Assembly (NCBI GenBank): GCA_017431725.1
Contig: JAFRKN010000017.1
Span: 83,232-147,231, forward strand
Length of the DNA stretch: 64,000 nt
Direction: 5' to 3'
From: Candidatus Saccharimonadota bacterium
Lineage (GTDB): Bacteria > Patescibacteriota > Saccharimonadia > Saccharimonadales > Saccharimonadaceae
Under the pieces are notes generated by a model, which was not told the origin of the DNA, made no database searches, and saw nothing but the letters and a program-made list of their open reading frames with translations. How positions within the stretch are numbered: position 1 is the first letter of the stretch; each line of letters opens with the position of its first letter. Below are positions 42,413 to 54,605 of this stretch, piece by piece. A program made the translations under genes and the position numbers.

Positions 42413-43842
42413 ATTTGCCTAACTTTTATTGTATCTGTCCCAACTTTATCTTTATCCCCCGAAACAATCACTGTTAATAAATCTTTTTGATCTTCTTTTG
42501 TCCGTAAATATTCTGATTCTTTTAATTCTTTTACCAAGTTAATACCAAAATCTTCTGAATAAGGTCTTACGAAAGCTGAATTCGCATATATCAAAGCTAG
42601 TTGATTAGCTACACGTGGATTTGCCGTCACCGAAACAATTGGCAAATTCGGCCTTTGCGCTGCCATTGTTTTTGCCGTAGCCCCAGAAGCCGTTTGGCAT
42701 ATTATAATATCCGCTTCAATTCTTTCCGCTAATCTCGCCGCCGCACTAGAAATTGCATCATAAATTTCGGATTTTTCTCCTACTGGCAGTTGAGCAATTG
42801 GTGCAATTTTTGAATGATTCTGAGTATATAAAATTACTTTTTTCATCTCCATTACCGTCTCTAACGGATATTTACCATTCGCTGTTTCATCCGAAAGCAT
42901 CACTGCATCCGCCCCTTGCACCACTGCTGTTGCCACATCGGAAACTTCCGCTCGCGTTGGTTCTGGATTATCTACCATCGAACCAAGCATCTGAGTCGCC
43001 ACAATGCAAAGTTTTGCATTTGCTCGACACATTGCAATCAATTTTCGCTGAATAATCGGCACCACCTCTGCTCCCGCTTCTACCGCCATATCACCTCTTG
43101 CCACCATAATTCCATCCGAAGCTTTCACAATTTCTTCGAGCTTCTTCTCGTCTTCAATTGCTTTTTTCGTCTCAATTTTTGCAATCACTTTTGCATTTGA
43201 ACCATAAGATAACAAAACCTGTTTTAATTTTAAAATATCATTTACCGATTGCACAAACGACAAAGAAACATAATCATAATCGCAATTCGCTCCATATTCA
43301 ATATCTGCCATATCCTTCGCAGTCAAAATATCCCCACCAAAATCCGTCTCTGGCAAATTTAATCCTTTTTTCGACATAATAAAACCATCATTCGAAACTT
43401 CAATTTTTATCGCCGTCTCCGAAATTATATCTGTCACTATACTTTTTATTTTTCCATCAAACATCGACAGCGGCTCGCCCACCTTCACTTTATCAGCCAA
43501 ATTATATTGCACTGGCACAGTTAACCCCCCATCATGTTCAAACTCTTTTGACTCTAAAATAACTTCATCCCCCGCCCTTAAATCAAGACGGTTGTCTTTT
43601 AAAAAACCCAGTCTAATTTTTGGCCCTTGCAAATCCTGCAAAATCGCCACCGATTTTCCTTTTTTCTTAGCCGCCGCACGTATCCATTTAATCTGCTGAT
43701 CACGCTCTTCGTTCGAACCATGCGGACAATTTAACCTACATCCATTCACCCCCGCCATGATAATCTCTTCAATTTTTTCCGCCGAATTTGTTGCTGGTCC
43801 AATCGTCGCCAAAATTTTCGTTCGCTTAAAAAGTTTACTCAT
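42409..43842 (-). CDS. pyk: Pyruvate kinase, probably K+-independent type
   Basis: 477 residues. Converts PEP and ADP to pyruvate and ATP. Barrel motifs: KILATIGPATNS, the active-site block IMVARGDMAVE, ATQMLGSM, and the C-terminal allosteric-type domain. The potassium-site residues differ from the classical enzyme. RLNFSHG reads RLNCPHG (36-42), and the D-T-K-G-P-E segment reads DLQGPK (70-75), with L78 following. Leu, Gln, Lys and Leu at these four positions are, in published comparisons of pyruvate kinases, the signature of K+-independent enzymes. A TAAGAT 6 bases upstream suggests a leaderless start. Confidence 0.95.
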   Translation of the reverse strand: MSKLFKRTKILATIGPATNSAEKIEEIIMAGVNGCRLNCPHGSNEERDQQIKWIRAAAKKKGKSVAILQDLQGPKIRLGFLKDNRLDLRAGDEVILESKEFEHDGGLTVPVQYNLADKVKVGEPLSMFDGKIKSIVTDIISETAIKIEVSNDGFIMSKKGLNLPETDFGGDILTAKDMADIEYGANCDYDYVSLSFVQSVNDILKLKQVLLSYGSNAKVIAKIETKKAIEDEKKLEEIVKASDGIMVARGDMAVEAGAEVVPIIQRKLIAMCRANAKLCIVATQMLGSMVDNPEPTRAEVSDVATAVVQGADAVMLSDETANGKYPLETVMEMKKVILYTQNHSKIAPIAQLPVGEKSEIYDAISSAAARLAERIEADIIICQTASGATAKTMAAQRPNLPIVSVTANPRVANQLALIYANSAFVRPYSEDFGINLVKELKESEYLRTKEDQKDLLTVIVSGDKDKVGTDTIKVRQI

Positions 43843-43848
43843 ATTAAT

Positions 43849-43854
43849 ATCTTA
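43849..43854 (-). promoter_or_regulatory. -10 element of pyk (leaderless)
   Basis: Minus strand TATGG then TAAGAT, 6 bases before the ATG at 43842. Confidence 0.45.
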
Positions 43855-43887
43855 CCATAAGTTTTATTTTTATGATAATATATAAAT

Positions 43888-44343
43888 ATGGCTAAATCCA
43901 AAAAACGTTCTACCAAATCTAAAAAATATTGCTACTCCCCCATCCAAAAACTTATTCTTTCTGTTATATTTACCGTTATATTAGTTGTTATTATTGCTCT
44001 TGCCATTACCTTTTTCCACAAACCAGAAAATCTCGTAAAATCCAAAATAGCCTCCATCGCCTCAGATTACTATGAAAATTATTTTTACGAAAATCTGGTT
44101 AATTCCGAAAAATATGCCGAAATTCAAAACCTAGATAATATATTAGGCAAATATAAAGATTCTGGTCTTTCTTCACTCAACTTACGTCAGCTTCTGCTTT
44201 ACAACAATCAAAAAAATTCCGACTCCGCCCCTTTTCTAAAAAAATATTGCAACGAAGAAAATACCTATGTAAAATTTTATCCTGAACCTCCTTATTCAAA
44301 AACTTCCTACCGCACCGAATACACCTACTCTTGCAATTTCTAA
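43888..44343 (+). CDS. Hypothetical small membrane-anchored exported protein
   Basis: 151 residues, family not recognised. Strongly basic start (KSKKRSTKSKK), one membrane helix at about 24-43, then an exported, Tyr/Asn/Lys-rich domain with two Cys near the C-terminus (KKYCNEEN and TYSCNF) that could form a disulfide. TAATAT lies 6 bases before the ATG, so it is probably leaderless. Divergent from pyk, followed by tRNA-Glu. Confidence 0.6.
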   Translation: MAKSKKRSTKSKKYCYSPIQKLILSVIFTVILVVIIALAITFFHKPENLVKSKIASIASDYYENYFYENLVNSEKYAEIQNLDNILGKYKDSGLSSLNLRQLLLYNNQKNSDSAPFLKKYCNEENTYVKFYPEPPYSKTSYRTEYTYSCNF

Positions 44344-44378
44344 TATTTTTGTTTATAATATCAACACAACCTCGTAAT

Positions 44379-44453
44379 GGCCTCATAGTATAACGGTTAG
44401 TACAACGGGTTTTCATCCCGTCAATCCGAGTTCGACTCTCGGTGAGGTCACCA
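44379..44453 (+). tRNA. tRNA-Glu (anticodon TTC)
   Basis: Acceptor GGCCTCA/TGAGGTC, anticodon stem ACGGG/CCCGT with loop TTTTCAT, T-arm with GTTCGAC, encoded CCA. A TATAAT lies at 44354-44359. Confidence 0.95.
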
Positions 44454-44464
44454 AAAAATAAAAG

Positions 44465-44488
44465 TAGACCCACAGGGTCTAGTTTTTA
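44465..44488 (+). terminator. Terminator after tRNA-Glu
   Basis: TAGACCC/GGGTCTA with an ACA loop, then GTTTTTA. It stands 8 bases before the stop end of the convergent surface-protein gene. Confidence 0.75.
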
Positions 44489-44495
44489 TATTTTA

Positions 44496-47400
44496 TTAAG
44501 GTTTTATATTTATATCAGAATTATTATCATATTCATACAGCATATTAACAGCATCCATCTTTATTATCGTATTTCCTGGTACAAACATTCTAGAATTATT
44601 ATTATTTATAATCCCACGATAAGCTCCCCAACTTACTGCATTTATTCCAATATCTCCTCTAAAACTACGTATACTCGCAACATCATCAAAGAACGTCGTT
44701 AAATAATCATCTAGATTACCCGATACCATATCACTTACATTCTCTCCAGAAAGCCGATACAGATATATCATAAAATCAACCCTACTACAATTATCATTTA
44801 AATCTAATTCCAGACCACCACTACTATACCCACTACCATTTGTGATATTTGAATCCAAAGCCCAATCCGTAGCAATATAAATATCCGTACTATTTGAATG
44901 ATCAACCTTAGGAATTGATTTATAATTCCTATTACCAAAATCTGCTATTGGTTCACGATAATAAACCATCGGATTATTATAATATAAATAGCTCCTACCA
45001 TCATTTAAGCTTTCATTAGTATGGTTGAAATAACGCCAAAGCATACTCAGAGCTTCCCCTCTACTAATATTGTCATTTTTACCAAATTGCATAGCCGAGT
45101 TGGGCGCAATAATCCCCTCTCCAGTAGCCCATTTTACAATCCCCATTGCACTACCATCAACATCATCATAATCACTACGTTCAACCGTCTGATTCGTCAC
45201 AAATATATTAGTTGAAAGATCACCGAAAAAGACCGGCGCAAGTGCATGACTTCTTCTTAAACTACTTGTTGACACATATTGCCTATAATTAGCCGTTTCA
45301 TTTGATCGATTTCCCAAATAACTCACATTATATGCTCTTTCTCCACCATAATCATATGCATTTAAACCAGCAAATGAATTCCTCACTATAAATTCCGATG
45401 TATTACCAATTATTTTTGCCGGATAAGAAGAACCCTGATTAAACCATTTTCCTTGATGCTCAAAGAAGAAACCATACTGACTATTATAATAAGCGTAACT
45501 ATTGCTTATGCTCAAATTTTCATTATTAACATATCCGGTCCCAATTCCAAAACCCGAATGTCCAGCAATACCTGGACCCTTGCCGCATCCAACAGCCAAA
45601 CTATTACTTATAGTGCTTCTTATCGGACAATCCATGCCAAAACCAGTCCCGTCTGTATTTAAAACTGCAACATTATCCCAATCACAATCCCTAAACAAAT
45701 TAACCATAAACCCTTTTCCGGCGGAACTATTCAGATTAGAAGCTGTTGTATATCTACCATCAACTACAAAATTACTAAAATCCGCATTAACAAGATAATT
45801 TTTATTATCAAAACTACTATCAGCATAATCATTAAAATAAAACATATCTACTCTCGAATTCGCTGCACTTGGCAAAGAACTATCACCATAAAATTCCGTT
45901 CCATCATATGGATAAAAAATTGCAAAATTATCAGGATTGATATCACTCCTAATTACCCTACTATTACCCTCACCAACAATTTTCACATAACTCTTCAACT
46001 TAATGCAATAATACTCACCCAAACTAGTATCATAAACTAATGCCCCATTTTGCTCTTTTGTTCTCATACCAGTCCAGGCAAAATAGTATGCTCCTCTAGG
46101 CACAATAACCGTCTGCTGAATATTATTATTCCTCACTGCAATATCATGAGCCTCATCAATCATACTCTGCAGACAAATAGAATTTTCCCTTGCTTTATGC
46201 GTATTATTAATATAAAGATTACAAGACTCATTACCCACACTTATAGTTCTAATATTATTATCTATTACACTAATTCCATCCATTATGCTAAATTCCCAAT
46301 CAAGTCTCGGTATTGCAATATATACATCATAATTCCCAGGATTATTTTCTGGCAATATACATGTAATGCTCAGGAAATTCGTATTATTATCTTTTTGTAT
46401 CCGAGCATCTGTACAATTATTATCTCCTACCAGCACTCTCGGATTTCCAAGATTCATCTCTCCATATTCCTGTAAACTAGTCAAGATATTCATTCTAGTC
46501 CCTCCATCACCACTTACTGTTGTCGTCGGGCTCAAAATCTGTGCACTACCATTTCTAGATACATCCGTTATAACAACGTAATTAATTATTCCTTCATATG
46601 TCCCAACCTCTAATTCTGTATTAGCCTTCATCCCATACGTCACATCAATACTATCCTGCCTGTCCCCATTACCCGTAAATGTTTTACCATATAAATATTT
46701 GCCATTTAAACTATTTGATCCAACAACTGGCAAACTACTATAGTTATTAGAGTTACCGCCAATACGATATCCCCAAACATTTTCATCAAAAATACTACCA
46801 TTATTTGAAATTGGATTGATATAATTACCTGAATTATTTATTATCCTATTACTACTTTTAACATACGCGTACAATTTAAACGACCTCGCATTAGTTCGCA
46901 AGGCAATAGTATCATCCGCCATTGCTATTTCTCCGCCTCTTTCCGCTACCATATGAATTTGCCCAGGCATATCTATAACCGTATTACTAGAACTAAAATC
47001 AGCAAAAACTTTAGCTTCTTTCGTCGCCGTCATCAATATAACAGCATCCGTCGCCACAAACAATAATACTACTACTAAATTTAATATTTTTGCTGATATT
47101 TTACTTTCAGACGAAAAATAGAGTTTAGTTTTTTTCCTTCTCCAAAATATAATATAAAGAACTGTCAATAATAATTGCACCAAAAATACATAAAGATAGG
47201 TTTTCTTTGCCTCAACTAAATCAGTATTCACACCAGTATTAGGTGTCAAAACATTCTCATCACTAGAATCTGTTAATTCTTCTGGATTTACTGGCTCCTC
47301 CGAATCAGTTGGGCTAACTACAGGATCGTCTGGATTAACCGGGTCATCCGGACTGATTGGATTAGTCGGATCAACTGGATCGTCTGGATTAGTTGGGTCT

Positions 47401-47699
47401 ATCGGCCCATCCGGATTAATCGGCTCATCTGGATCGGTTGGATCGTCTGGATTAACCGGATTTACTGGCTCATCCGGGTCAGTCGGGTCATCTGGGCTCG
47501 TCGGATTATCTGGGTTCACTGGATCATCTGGGTTGACCGGACTAGCCGGATCCACCACTTCAATTGTTAGTCTAGTCGTATAATCTTGCGTTGCAGCAGA
47601 AACAAAAACCGAAAAGCCTAACACTATCGACGAAAAGATAATCATAAATATTCTAATAATGGCAAAAACACAAAACTTATCTGATTTGCGAAAAATCAT
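44496..47699 (-). CDS. Surface protein: Pro/Asp repeat, internal sortase-type signal, beta-helix, SLH repeats (1067 aa)
   Basis: 1067 residues. Signal or anchor at about 10-36. Residues 51-141 are a P-N/D-D-P repeat. LTPNTG at 151-156 plus a membrane helix (168-186) and WRRKK form a complete sortase-type sorting signal, but in the middle of the protein. A second membrane helix (204-224) follows. The module at about 235-370 resembles the N-terminal module of the FISUMP proteins (VWGYRIGG, ELEVGTYEGIINYVVI). Then comes a right-handed beta-helix-like region (about 510-790: repeated FVVDG, SISNSYAYYNSQYG) and three SLH-like repeats (about 850-1060: IVKWATGEGIIA, ATDWALDSNITNGSG, AVSWGAYRGII). Probably wall-associated; enzymatic activity unknown. 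Confidence 0.82.
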   Translation of the reverse strand: MIFRKSDKFCVFAIIRIFMIIFSSIVLGFSVFVSAATQDYTTRLTIEVVDPASPVNPDDPVNPDNPTSPDDPTDPDEPVNPVNPDDPTDPDEPINPDGPIDPTNPDDPVDPTNPISPDDPVNPDDPVVSPTDSEEPVNPEELTDSSDENVLTPNTGVNTDLVEAKKTYLYVFLVQLLLTVLYIIFWRRKKTKLYFSSESKISAKILNLVVVLLFVATDAVILMTATKEAKVFADFSSSNTVIDMPGQIHMVAERGGEIAMADDTIALRTNARSFKLYAYVKSSNRIINNSGNYINPISNNGSIFDENVWGYRIGGNSNNYSSLPVVGSNSLNGKYLYGKTFTGNGDRQDSIDVTYGMKANTELEVGTYEGIINYVVITDVSRNGSAQILSPTTTVSGDGGTRMNILTSLQEYGEMNLGNPRVLVGDNNCTDARIQKDNNTNFLSITCILPENNPGNYDVYIAIPRLDWEFSIMDGISVIDNNIRTISVGNESCNLYINNTHKARENSICLQSMIDEAHDIAVRNNNIQQTVIVPRGAYYFAWTGMRTKEQNGALVYDTSLGEYYCIKLKSYVKIVGEGNSRVIRSDINPDNFAIFYPYDGTEFYGDSSLPSAANSRVDMFYFNDYADSSFDNKNYLVNADFSNFVVDGRYTTASNLNSSAGKGFMVNLFRDCDWDNVAVLNTDGTGFGMDCPIRSTISNSLAVGCGKGPGIAGHSGFGIGTGYVNNENLSISNSYAYYNSQYGFFFEHQGKWFNQGSSYPAKIIGNTSEFIVRNSFAGLNAYDYGGERAYNVSYLGNRSNETANYRQYVSTSSLRRSHALAPVFFGDLSTNIFVTNQTVERSDYDDVDGSAMGIVKWATGEGIIAPNSAMQFGKNDNISRGEALSMLWRYFNHTNESLNDGRSYLYYNNPMVYYREPIADFGNRNYKSIPKVDHSNSTDIYIATDWALDSNITNGSGYSSGGLELDLNDNCSRVDFMIYLYRLSGENVSDMVSGNLDDYLTTFFDDVASIRSFRGDIGINAVSWGAYRGIINNNNSRMFVPGNTIIKMDAVNMLYEYDNNSDINIKP
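47277..47549 (-). repeat. Low-complexity Pro/Asp-coding minisatellite
   Basis: Short imperfect repeats built on GGA-TCN-TCN-GGA type units (plus strand), encoding P-D-D-P and P-V-N-P motifs in residues 51-141 of the 1067-residue protein. Likely a rigid wall-spanning stalk and prone to length change. Confidence 0.75.
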
Positions 47700-47763
47700 A
47701 TTTATCTTTCTTTATTTTTAATTTTTCTTTTTTATTTTTGCCTGTAAGACCAACTCTAACCCC

Positions 47764-47769
47764 ATTATA
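47764..47769 (-). promoter_or_regulatory. -10 element of the 1067-aa surface protein gene
   Basis: Minus strand TGTG then TATAAT, about 64 bases before the ATG at 47699. The longest mRNA leader seen here. Confidence 0.45.
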
Positions 47770-47787
47770 CACAATATTATATTTTTT

Positions 47788-50864
<3,077 letters not shown>

Positions 50865-50884
<20 letters not shown>

Positions 50885-51743
50885 GCTCAAGTCTTTCTAT
50901 TCGTTTTTCAATCGGCGGATGCGACGAAAATAAATTACTAAAAAACCCTTTTCTTAAAGGATTATTTATATAAAGTGCTTCTGTCGCAATATTTTGACTT
51001 TTCATCGGTTGTGAATGGGACTGTAATTTTTTCAAAGCCGAAATCATTCCTTCCGGATAACGTGTAATATTCACTGCCGAAGCATCCGCCAAATATTCTC
51101 TCTGTCTAGACACCGCCATCTGCGCAATACTAGCAAAAACTGGCGCCAAAATTGCCGCCAAAATCACTAAAGCATAACCCACCGGACTTCCTTCATTGTT
51201 TCGCCGTCTATCTCCATAAAACATCATTCTAAAAGCCAAATCCGAAATTAAACCCACTACACACACCAAACCAAAAACAATCATCGAAACCCTGATATCA
51301 TAATTTTTGACGTGCGACATTTCGTGCGCCATCACCGCTGTTACTTCTTTGTCGTCCATAATGTCAAGCAACCCCGTCGTAGCCGCCACCGCAGCGTGTT
51401 TTGGATCTCTTCCCGTTGCAAAAGCATTTGGTGCCTTATCATCAATCATATAAACCTTCGGCATCGGCAATCCTGTCGTAATACTCAGGTTTTCTACAAT
51501 ATTATAAAAACGTGGCTGATCTTTTTTTGTTATTTCTTTTGCTCCAGTCATCGCCATCGCAATTGAACTCGATGCGTAATATTGAATCACCGCATAAATA
51601 ATTGCCACCACCACCGTCCATACCGCAATCCAAACATCGTTATAGACCCATGCAAAAACTCCTGCAATCACACCAATCATCAAAACAAAACCAACAATAA
51701 TATAAATTGTTCTGCGTTTATTTTCAGCAATTTGTTTATACAT
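50865..51743 (-). CDS. htpX: Membrane zinc metalloprotease HtpX
   Basis: 292 residues. Degrades damaged membrane proteins. Four membrane segments: two before the catalytic site (about 12-34 and 37-57) and two after. Zinc motif HEMSH at 140-144 (VMAHEMSHVKNYD); the distal Glu is in REYLADASA. NAFATGRDPKHAAVA is characteristic. Located after lemA, the common LemA-HtpX pairing. No Shine-Dalgarno is evident, and a hairpin separates it from lemA, so it may have its own weak promoter. Confidence 0.94.
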
Positions 51744-51798
51744 TTTTAACTTAACCTCACGTCTTTAAAACTTAATCCGCATTTTAACAGAGGAAGAA

Positions 51799-51820
51799 AA
51801 AAACTTAACCTTAAGTTTTT
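51799..51820 (-). terminator. Possible terminator after lemA
   Basis: AAAAACTTAA/TTAAGTTTTT with a 2-base centre, on the lemA stop side and followed on the minus strand by a T-rich run. It is AT-only, so strength is uncertain. Confidence 0.45.
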
Positions 51821-52397
51821 AAAACTTAACTTCTGGCGCTTTTTCAATCTTAGCCTTTTCCGATTCTTCAACTTCAAAATATTCGCGCTTCTTAAAGTGC
51901 CCAACTATTTTGTTAACTATGTTAGTCGGAAAAGTTTTTATCTTTGTATTAAGATCCTTTGCCCCAGCATTATAAAACCGTCGTGCCGCTTGAATTTTAT
52001 CTTCAACATCCTGAAGTTGTGACTGTAATTTCACAAAATTTTCATTGGCTTTTAATTCTGGATAAGCTTCGGCGATTGCAAATAATCTTCCTAAAGCTCC
52101 CTGCATTTCCTTCTCCGCCTCCGCAGCCTGTTTCACAGTCTTTGCACCCATCGCCGCAGTTCTGGCTTCGGTTACCATTTGGAAAGTTTCTTTTTCATGC
52201 TTGGCATAGCCCTTCACGGTTTCAACCACATTCGGGATTAAATCTGCCCGATATTTCATTTGTACTGTAATATCCGACCATGCCTCATTCACTCTCTCAT
52301 CTAATCTTACTAAACTATTGTAAATTCCCGCCACAAAACCCACAATCAATACTACAACAACCAAGATTACAATTAATACAATTCCAATTGTCGACAT
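51819..52397 (-). CDS. lemA: LemA family protein
   Basis: 192 residues. N-terminal membrane helix (about 4-25), then the long helical bundle typical of LemA (NSLVRLDERVNEAWSDITVQMKYRADLIPNVVETVKGYA). The region YPELKANENFVKLQSQLQDVEDKI and AARRFYNAGAKDLN is diagnostic. Biochemical role not established; often beside HtpX or DUF2207 proteins. A good AAAGGAG precedes the ATG. tRNA-Gly lies 27 bases upstream on the same strand with no promoter between, so the two may share a transcript. Confidence 0.93.
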   Translation of the reverse strand: MSTIGIVLIVILVVVVLIVGFVAGIYNSLVRLDERVNEAWSDITVQMKYRADLIPNVVETVKGYAKHEKETFQMVTEARTAAMGAKTVKQAAEAEKEMQGALGRLFAIAEAYPELKANENFVKLQSQLQDVEDKIQAARRFYNAGAKDLNTKIKTFPTNIVNKIVGHFKKREYFEVEESEKAKIEKAPEVKF

Positions 52398-52424
52398 TTT
52401 TACTCCTTTTCACCTAAATTTTAA

Positions 52425-52501
52425 TGGTGCGAGCGAAGAGACTCTAACTCTCGACCTCTTCCTTGGCAAGGAAGCGCTCTAAACAACTGAGCTACGCTCG
52501 C
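52425..52501 (-). tRNA. tRNA-Gly (anticodon GCC)
   Basis: Acceptor GCGAGCG/CGCTCGC, anticodon stem CTTCC/GGAAG with loop TTGCCAA, encoded CCA. TATAAT (minus strand) at 52511-52516, 9 bases before the 5' end. The T-loop reads GTTAGAG, unusual for GTTCRAN. Confidence 0.9.
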
Positions 52502-52510
52502 ATATAACTC

Positions 52511-52516
52511 ATTATA
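52511..52516 (-). promoter_or_regulatory. -10 element of tRNA-Gly (and probably lemA)
   Basis: Minus strand TGTGG then TATAAT, 9 bases before the tRNA. Confidence 0.5.
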
Positions 52517-52581
52517 CCACAACTCTTGCATTTTTTTAAAAATTTATATATAATATAAGCGTAAACTAAATCAAAATAAAC

Positions 52582-53556
52582 ATGGAAATAATATTACAAA
52601 TCATCCTTCTCATTCTCGGCTTTGTTTTTTTGATTCGTGGTGCCGATTGGTTAGTTTCTGGCTCCTCTTCCATTGCTACTAGTTTTAAAGTTTCTAAACT
52701 TTTAATCGGCCTTACCATCGTCGCTTTCGGCACCAGCGCGCCTGAACTTGCCATCTCAATCAGCTCCCTAATCAATGGTACTACCGATATGCTACTCGGT
52801 AATGTCATAGGTAGTAACATTTTAAACGTTCTCCTACTTATAGGTATCGGCGCCCTCATCTGCCCTATCAGAGTTAAAAAAGATACTGTCAGAAAAGAAA
52901 TTCCCATTTTATTATTAATTTCCACCGCCTTGGTCGTCCTATTCTTAGATATTTCTCTCACAAATGAAACCACCAACGCCATCTCCCGCAGTGATGCCAT
53001 TATTTGCCTCCTATTTTTTGGTATCTTTTTCTACTATTTAATCTCTTTAGCTCACAAAAATCGCGCCCTCAAAACCAAAAAACCAGAAAAACCTGCCTAC
53101 AAACTCAGCAAAGCCTTCTTCATCACCATTATCGGTCTTGTTGGCCTTATTGCAGGAAGCCAACTCATCGTCAATAGTGCCTCTTTTCTAGCTTCAACGA
53201 TAGGAATTTCCGACCGTATCATTGCCCTCACCATCGTCGCTTTTGGCACTTCTCTCCCCGAACTTATCACTACCATCACCGCCGCAAAACGCAAAGAAAC
53301 CGACCTCATCGTTGGCAATATTATTGGTAGTAACATCTTTAACATTTGTATAGTTATGGGGTTGCCAGTTGCCCTCTTCGGCAGCATTACTCCCGAAAGC
53401 TTTCAAACTATCGATTTAATAATGTTGATTTTCTCAACCATTTTGCTTTTCCTCTTCACTCGTCGCAATCGCAAAATCACTCGGCTAAACGGTATTTTAA
53501 TGCTTCTCATTTTTGCCGGCTACTACGCCTTTATTATTTTTGAGGCCTTCACATGA
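52582..53556 (+). CDS. CaCA-family Na+/Ca2+ exchanger-like cation antiporter
   Basis: 324 residues, about ten membrane helices in two inverted halves. Each half has the alpha-repeat signature: FGTSAPELAISISSL with GNVIGSNILNVLL, and FGTSLPELITTITA with GNIIGSNIFNICIVMG. This matches the YrbG type of calcium/sodium exchangers. TATAAT at 52549-52554 gives a leader of about 20 bases without Shine-Dalgarno. Its TGA stop overlaps the next gene's ATG (ATGA), so the two are translationally coupled. Confidence 0.9.
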   Translation: MEIILQIILLILGFVFLIRGADWLVSGSSSIATSFKVSKLLIGLTIVAFGTSAPELAISISSLINGTTDMLLGNVIGSNILNVLLLIGIGALICPIRVKKDTVRKEIPILLLISTALVVLFLDISLTNETTNAISRSDAIICLLFFGIFFYYLISLAHKNRALKTKKPEKPAYKLSKAFFITIIGLVGLIAGSQLIVNSASFLASTIGISDRIIALTIVAFGTSLPELITTITAAKRKETDLIVGNIIGSNIFNICIVMGLPVALFGSITPESFQTIDLIMLIFSTILLFLFTRRNRKITRLNGILMLLIFAGYYAFIIFEAFT

Positions 53557-54479
53557 ACTGGTTAACATTGGTAGCAATTAATGTTCTTGCAGATTCCACT
53601 CGTATTTTTATTGATAATTATAATTCAGATTATTATTTTAAATGCAAAGGTGCTGTCTCTCAAAAACTTTTTTATGGCTATGCCTATCTTCTTTTTGCTC
53701 CCCTCGTTGCTCTTGTTTTTGGTGCCGATTTTGGCACTGCTGCTATCTCCACCATTATTCTACTCTTTTTGGCTGGTTTTATTAGCGGTATTGCCGGTAT
53801 TCCATATTACCGCGCTCTCGAAATCGAAAATTCCACCAGTCTAGGTATTTTTATCCAATTTGCCCCCATTCTTTATCTCATTTTAGGTTGGTTCCTTTTA
53901 AATGAAACTTTTTCACCTTTCCAACTTATTGCTTTCGCAATCATCATTGCTGCCCCTCTTACCATTGTTTTTTCTGCTCGCAAAAAAAGTCGCCATATCA
54001 AAATGAAAGCCGTGCTATTCGCCCTCATTTATGTAGTTTTTTATGTTTTAAGTTCCTTTATTTTCGTCAAAGAAAGCGGTAATGGTTTAAATATGACAGC
54101 TGCCCTTGTTTTAGTCATGGTCGGCAAAGGTATTAGTAATTTAATTATTATATATAGCCGTCCCAAATGGCGTAAACGTTTTTATCACGTCCTCGAATCT
54201 TCTAAACTAAAAATCATTAAACCTCTCCTTCTTAATTCGATTATCGGTATTATTGCCGATCTTTGTTACCGCCTAGCTCTCGCTTCTGCTCCTGCCGTTG
54301 CTCTCGCTTCTGCCATATCAGACACTGCCGAACCCATCGTCATTTTCTTTATGGGAATATTATTTACCCTCATTAGTCCCAAATTCGGTCGTGAAAAACT
54401 CGACAAAAAAACTGTCTTAGTCCATCTTGTTGCCACAATTCTCGTCGTCACCGGCGTTCTTGTTATGCAGATTCCGTAA
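53553..54479 (+). CDS. EamA/DMT-family permease
   Basis: 308 residues, about ten membrane helices in two EamA-like halves. First half: ISGIAGIPYYRALEIENSTSLGIFIQFAPILYLILGWFLL. Second half: ADLCYRLALASAPAVALASAISDTAEPIVIFFMGILFTL. Such drug/metabolite transporters move small metabolites; substrate unknown. Starts with ATGA overlap on the exchanger gene and ends 22 bases before tRNA-Cys. Confidence 0.82.
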   Translation: MNWLTLVAINVLADSTRIFIDNYNSDYYFKCKGAVSQKLFYGYAYLLFAPLVALVFGADFGTAAISTIILLFLAGFISGIAGIPYYRALEIENSTSLGIFIQFAPILYLILGWFLLNETFSPFQLIAFAIIIAAPLTIVFSARKKSRHIKMKAVLFALIYVVFYVLSSFIFVKESGNGLNMTAALVLVMVGKGISNLIIIYSRPKWRKRFYHVLESSKLKIIKPLLLNSIIGIIADLCYRLALASAPAVALASAISDTAEPIVIFFMGILFTLISPKFGREKLDKKTVLVHLVATILVVTGVLVMQIP

Positions 54480-54501
54480 ATCATGCTATAATAAAATTGT
54501 T

Positions 54502-54575
54502 GGCGCTTTGGCGGAGTGGTTACGCAGCGGTCTGCAAAACCGCGTACACCGGTTCAATTCCGGTAGGCGCCTCCA
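54502..54575 (+). tRNA. tRNA-Cys (anticodon GCA)
   Basis: Acceptor GGCGCTT/AGGCGCC, anticodon stem GCGGT/ACCGC with loop CTGCAAA, discriminator T, encoded CCA. TATAAT at 54487-54492. Ends 30 bases before the stop of a convergent FISUMP gene. Confidence 0.95.
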
Positions 54576-54605
54576 TTTTTTTAACTAAAAGGCTCCGGGA
54601 AAAAA

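Noticed and set aside
47277..47549. CRISPR-like repeat array
   Set aside because: The short repeats have no unique spacers and encode a P-D-D-P protein stalk in a continuous frame.
52566..53387. Met/Ile/Arg-rich frames antisense to the cation exchanger gene
   Set aside because: Composition is that of the complement of a membrane-protein gene; the plus-strand gene has clear family motifs.
53554..53556. UGA recoded as glycine
   Set aside because: TGA ends the exchanger gene exactly at the ATGA overlap with the next gene, and no long gene here needs UGA as sense.
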